A stretch of DNA of 8,396 bases from contig PEWI01000055.1 in assembly GCA_002779555.1 (NCBI GenBank), positions 1 to 8,396 of the forward strand. Reading direction: 5' to 3'. This document shows, in pieces, positions 6,332-8,396 of this stretch; position 1 is the stretch's first letter, and every line of letters starts with the position of its first letter. A program made the position numbers and the translations under genes. Under the pieces are notes generated by a model. That model worked only from the letters and a program-made list of their open reading frames with translations, was not told the DNA's origin and did not search any database. The DNA comes from Candidatus Bathyarchaeota archaeon CG07_land_8_20_14_0_80_47_9 (lineage in GTDB: Archaea > Thermoproteota > Bathyarchaeia > Bathyarchaeales > Bathycorpusculaceae).

Positions 6332-6700
6332 CTACCTTAGACTCAGAGCTATCTGGCGCTTTGCAAGCAACGTTATCTTTCTTCTGTTCGCGTAGGATTT
6401 GGCGTGGTCGCTGAACTTTTCGCCTATAATGATTGGGCTGGACAGGCTCACGTCTTCCGAAGCCTTGTCACTGTTTATTATGACGTTAACGCCTATCGTT
6501 CGGTTCCAGTCTCTAATCCAGACTCCCTGCGCGACGTGCCCCTTCTGAACTATCAAATCAAATCTTCTGGAAACTCCGCTGACGCCTTCAAGCGTGGTCT
6601 CTTTCTCTTCAACCTTGTAGCCTTCCTTTTTGAAATATCGTACTGCAAGTTCCACCAGTGCAGATGGTGCTTTTGTCTCTGCCTTCTCTTCGCCGCTCAT
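6332..6700 (-). CDS. Small protein with PD-(D/E)XK (restriction endonuclease-like) fold, probably non-catalytic
   Basis: 122 residues. After a charged N-terminus (1-12) comes a helix (LVELAVRYFKKEGYKVEEK), then RRFDLIVQKG with Asp48, then VWIRDWNRTIGVN (60-72), then a helix and PIIIGEKFSDHAKSYANRR (89-107). The order (helix, FDLI strand, second core strand followed by DWNR, later PIIIGEKF strand) resembles Mrr-type restriction-endonuclease-like proteins found in archaeal genomes. Where active members have Glu-x-Lys or Gln-x-Lys on the second strand, this one shows Trp61-Ile-Arg63, so cleavage activity is doubtful. It might bind DNA or act as a fold-only partner. The start is supported by AGGAG 5 bases upstream (6706-6710). 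It ends 1 bp from the kinase gene and is divergent from the zinc-ribbon gene. Family assignment is from pattern, not from a search. Confidence 0.7.
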   Translation of the reverse strand: MSGEEKAETKAPSALVELAVRYFKKEGYKVEEKETTLEGVSGVSRRFDLIVQKGHVAQGVWIRDWNRTIGVNVIINSDKASEDVSLSSPIIIGEKFSDHAKSYANRRKITLLAKRQIALSLR

Positions 6701-6724
6701 TTGTTCTCCTTCTCACATCAAGCG

Positions 6725-6732
6725 TTATTTAG
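6725..6732. promoter_or_regulatory. Candidate shared TATA box of two divergent genes
   Basis: TTATTTAG (minus strand CTAAATAA) is the only AT-rich stretch in the 68-bp gap between the divergent genes starting at 6700 (-) and 6769 (+). On + it would place transcription about 15 bases before GTG6769, just ahead of its GGAGAT Shine-Dalgarno. On - it lies about 27 bp before ATG6700, implying a nearly leaderless message. A second box may exist; the call rests on composition and spacing. Confidence 0.35.
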
Positions 6733-6768
6733 TCGGAGCGTGGAAAAGGTTTTCGGAGATGTCAACAC

Positions 6769-6969
6769 GTGCCAGTCACGATAGTGGTTGTGTGCAGTCG
6801 ATGCGGAGGGCTTTTGCTGGCTAAGGCTGGCCAGAAGACGAGAACCTGCCCGTACTGCGGCTCCAAAGTTGCCTTGGACAGAGCTAAGAAGGTTGCTTCA
6901 GCCGAAAACGCGTATGAAGCATCTGAAATCCTGCGCAAACTGAAGAGCGATGCTTCCGCAAGAGGATAG
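6769..6969 (+). CDS. DUF1922-like small zinc-ribbon protein
   Basis: 66 residues. Two CxxC knuckles, CSRC (9-12) and CPYC (27-30), can bind one zinc ion. Between them lies AKAGQKTRTC, and after them a charged segment ending in an amphipathic helix (NAYEASEILRKLKSD). The layout (first knuckle, GxKTR, second knuckle, short link, then EASE-x-x-RKL) is that of DUF1922, known from Methanothermobacter and other archaea, whose role is unknown; a nucleic-acid-associated or protein-binding role would be usual for such ribbons. The start is GTG with GGAGAT (6755-6760) 8 bases upstream; no ATG is available. It is divergent from the endonuclease-fold gene and stops 4 bp before the convergent ZIP transporter remnant. 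Confidence 0.82.
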   Translation: MPVTIVVVCSRCGGLLLAKAGQKTRTCPYCGSKVALDRAKKVASAENAYEASEILRKLKSDASARG

Positions 6970-6973
6970 CATG

Positions 6974-7165
6974 CTAAGCGCGCAGAAGGCTCGTGAGGTA
7001 GGCCATCAATGCCAACCCCAGCAGAATAGATAGGAATTGGACAACAGATTCGTCTGCGTGAGATTTCTTGTGAAGTTCAGGCATAATATCTGTTGCGGCT
7101 ATGTAGATGAAGCCTCCAGCTGCAAACGGCACCAGCAAGGCATAGTTGCTTCGGAGATAGGGGTT
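6974..7165 (-). pseudogene. ZIP-family metal transporter, 3' remnant cut by an IS element
   Basis: The minus strand encodes 63 residues ending in TAG (6974-6976). They include VPFAAGGFIYIAATDIMPEL, the conserved ZIP helix whose residues line the metal path, followed by a linker (HKKSHADES) and a last hydrophobic helix (FLSILLGLALMAYL). This is the normal C-terminal end of ZIP (ZupT/GufA-like) importers of zinc and other divalent metals, which are usually 240-300 residues. Upstream the homology stops exactly at the IS terminal repeat (7166); the frame runs on into IS sequence for 11 codons and meets TAA (7199-7201). No start codon is available, so the remnant is presumably non-functional. The missing N-terminal part should lie beyond the right edge, past the other IS end. 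Confidence 0.85.
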
Positions 7166-7186
7166 GTCGGCTAATTCTGATTTAGG
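7166..7186 (+). repeat. Left terminal inverted repeat of the IS
   Basis: Begins GTCGGCTAATTCT and ends TTTAGG. It is the inverted match of 8376-8396 with only two adjacent mismatches (GA at 7179-7180, where the other end reads AG). ZIP transporter coding sequence abuts its outer edge. Confidence 0.9.
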
Positions 7187-7222
7187 TTTGTTTGTGGATT
7201 AGTCTCTTTTGGTAAGCAGGTA

Positions 7223-8185
7223 TTGGGTAAAAGCAGGCATAAGCGGAGGGATCGGTATTGGCAGCTCTACGACTTCGCCCACTCGATGGAACTTCCAGCC
7301 GTCATCGATGAACTGGCTAGGCTGGTGGACGAGATCGGCGACCCCTGGCCTACTTCAAAAAGGGGCAGACCTCCCGTCCACTCACCGCGGAAGATGGCCG
7401 TCGTATGCGTCCTAACCGTCATGCTAGGCATCTCCTACAGAAACATGGAAACCCTCCTATATATTTTGAAGCTTCCATGGCACGAACCCGTTCCAGACCA
7501 CAGCACCATCCACGAAGCCTTCAAGCGCATGCCCGAAGCCTACCTCAACCAGATACTAGCGAAGAGCGCGAGGCTCTGCATTGCGGAGTCTGGCTGGGTG
7601 AAGGGCATCGTCGCAGCGGACAGCACAGGCGTCGAGACAGACCGATACGAAACTGTAGACCTTAAAATGAAGAAGACCAAGAGAATGATCAGCATCAAAT
7701 ACCACGTTGTCGCCATCCTCGACTACAACATCATCATGGCAGCTAAGATAACGAGTCGAAGAACTGCTGATTCGCCCACTTTAAGGCAGATGCTGAAGAG
7801 CCTGCCTCAGATGGAGGGAAGCGTCTTCAACGCGGACAAAGGCTACGATTCGGACTGGAACTGCATGCTCGTATACGCTAAGAGGATGAAGCCTAACATA
7901 AAACAGAGAAAGACTCGGGGAACCAACAGGGGCCTTAGGTACCGGAGACGGGCTGCTGAAGAGTTCAACGATGCCGTCTACCGTTACCGCGGCCTTGTAG
8001 AAGGCATTTTCGGGGCGGAAGAGGTGGAGAACGGTCTCGAGACAAGGTGCAGGCTGCGATGGATGCAGAGAAGGTGGGGACTTGCGAGAGCCATAGGCCA
8101 TAACCTGGCCGTGCTGAATAGGCTCAGATGCGCCAAGCAGCTCAACATAGAGCTCAAGCCGATTCTTCTGGACGCGGAAGCATAA
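7223..8185 (+). CDS. DDE transposase, IS4/IS5 superfamily
   Basis: 320 residues, full length. The catalytic acids are Asp133 (AADSTG), Asp205 (NADKGYDS) and Glu260 (GLVEGIFG). The last sits in the IS4-type signature Y-2-R-3-E (Tyr253, Arg256, Glu260), though the usual Lys seven residues later is Glu267. An N-terminal region with VPDHSTIHEAFKRM (90-103) is the helical domain typical of this superfamily, and the C-terminal RAIGHNLAVLNRL is the usual ending helix. It cuts and rejoins DNA at the element's inverted repeats. The start is TTG7223; the open frame reaches back only to the stop at 7178-7180 and offers no ATG or GTG. It lies on the strand opposite to the interrupted ZIP gene. Exact IS family (IS5 rather than IS4) is tentative. 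Confidence 0.92.
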   Translation: MGKSRHKRRDRYWQLYDFAHSMELPAVIDELARLVDEIGDPWPTSKRGRPPVHSPRKMAVVCVLTVMLGISYRNMETLLYILKLPWHEPVPDHSTIHEAFKRMPEAYLNQILAKSARLCIAESGWVKGIVAADSTGVETDRYETVDLKMKKTKRMISIKYHVVAILDYNIIMAAKITSRRTADSPTLRQMLKSLPQMEGSVFNADKGYDSDWNCMLVYAKRMKPNIKQRKTRGTNRGLRYRRRAAEEFNDAVYRYRGLVEGIFGAEEVENGLETRCRLRWMQRRWGLARAIGHNLAVLNRLRCAKQLNIELKPILLDAEA

Positions 8186-8375
8186 GGGTGCTGGAGCAAC
8201 GGAGGAAGGACCCAGCCGAAGAGCCAGGGGACACGATAATCCTATAGTCTTAGCTTGCACCGTCGAACCCTGAAGGTCTCGCAGGCCAATTCTTCCAGAA
8301 GCATACTCGGAAAAAACTGATCAGGCAAACAAGAAAAGAACGTAACCCAACCCCAAAAGGCACGGTACAAAAACG

Positions 8376-8396
8376 CCTAAACTAGAATTAGCCGAC
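8376..8396 (-). repeat. Right terminal inverted repeat of the IS, at window edge
   Basis: Reads CCTAAACTAG through GAATTAGCCGAC on +, the inverted counterpart of 7166-7186 with two mismatches. The window stops at its last base, so flanking target DNA is not visible. Confidence 0.9.

Larger units (their letters stand above)
7166..8396 (+). mobile_element. IS element of IS4/IS5-type DDE family, about 1231 bp, inserted in a ZIP transporter gene
   Basis: Bounded by 21-bp terminal inverted repeats (7166-7186 and 8376-8396) that match at 19 positions, with one transposase on +. The length and single-ORF plan fit IS4/IS5-related elements. It interrupts the ZIP gene in the opposite orientation. The right repeat ends at the last base of the window, so the target duplication cannot be seen on that side; the flank on the left is GGGGTT (7160-7165). 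The 190 bp between the transposase stop and the right repeat (8186-8375) contains no convincing ORF. The element looks intact and might still be mobile. Confidence 0.88.

Noticed and set aside
7781..8260. 159-codon minus-strand ORF, plus 7405-7665 (+) and 7984-8199 (-), over the transposase
   Set aside because: They lie in other frames of an intact DDE transposase and show no recognisable domain.

Overview
The window looks archaeal. It carries an archaeal-type RNase P RNA gene, a Fap7/AK6-type adenylate kinase, a DUF1922 zinc-ribbon protein of the kind described in Methanothermobacter, a Shine-Dalgarno sequence (AGGTGATCC) complementary to the archaeal 16S tail, and several GTG/TTG starts. 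A Bathyarchaeia-like (MCG) lineage is my guess from the overall flavour; it is not proven by the sequence.

Layout, left to right. (1) The C-terminal part of a branched-chain aminotransferase (IlvE) runs in from the left edge on +. (2) A large cell-surface subtilisin-like protease follows on + (764-3493): propeptide, S8 catalytic domain, three Ig-like modules, a coiled stalk and a C-terminal membrane anchor. (3) A 269-bp gap between convergent genes holds a tRNA 3'-half-like remnant and a short repeat. (4) On -, a two-gene operon encodes the ATPase and permease of an ABC-3 (Znu/Mnt-type) metal importer. (5) Behind it, also on -, at about 5341-5654, lies the RNase P RNA gene, which is the real content of a stretch where long but spurious ORFs appear. 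(6) Then come a Fap7/AK6-like kinase (+), a PD-(D/E)XK-fold-like small protein (-) and a DUF1922 zinc-ribbon protein (+), packed within a few bases of each other at their convergent ends. (7) The right end is an IS element (about 7166-8396) with near-perfect 21-bp terminal inverted repeats and one IS4/IS5-type DDE transposase. It has cut into a ZIP-family metal transporter gene, of which only the last 63 codons remain in view.

The most unusual structure is a repeat formed by the last 15-18 nt of the RNase P RNA gene. The same sequence, in the same orientation, sits at 574-588, 3683-3700 and 5341-5358. All extra copies lie on the 3' side of the RNA gene and bracket two modules: the surface protease (574-3683) and the metal ABC transporter (3683-5341). 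This is the geometry left by site-specific integration at the 3' end of a structural RNA gene (as known for tRNA and tmRNA genes), but no integrase is visible, so this remains a hypothesis.

Functionally, metal uptake recurs (ABC-3 importer and broken ZIP transporter). The other intact genes look like housekeeping (RNase P RNA, Fap7/AK6, IlvE) or are of unknown function.
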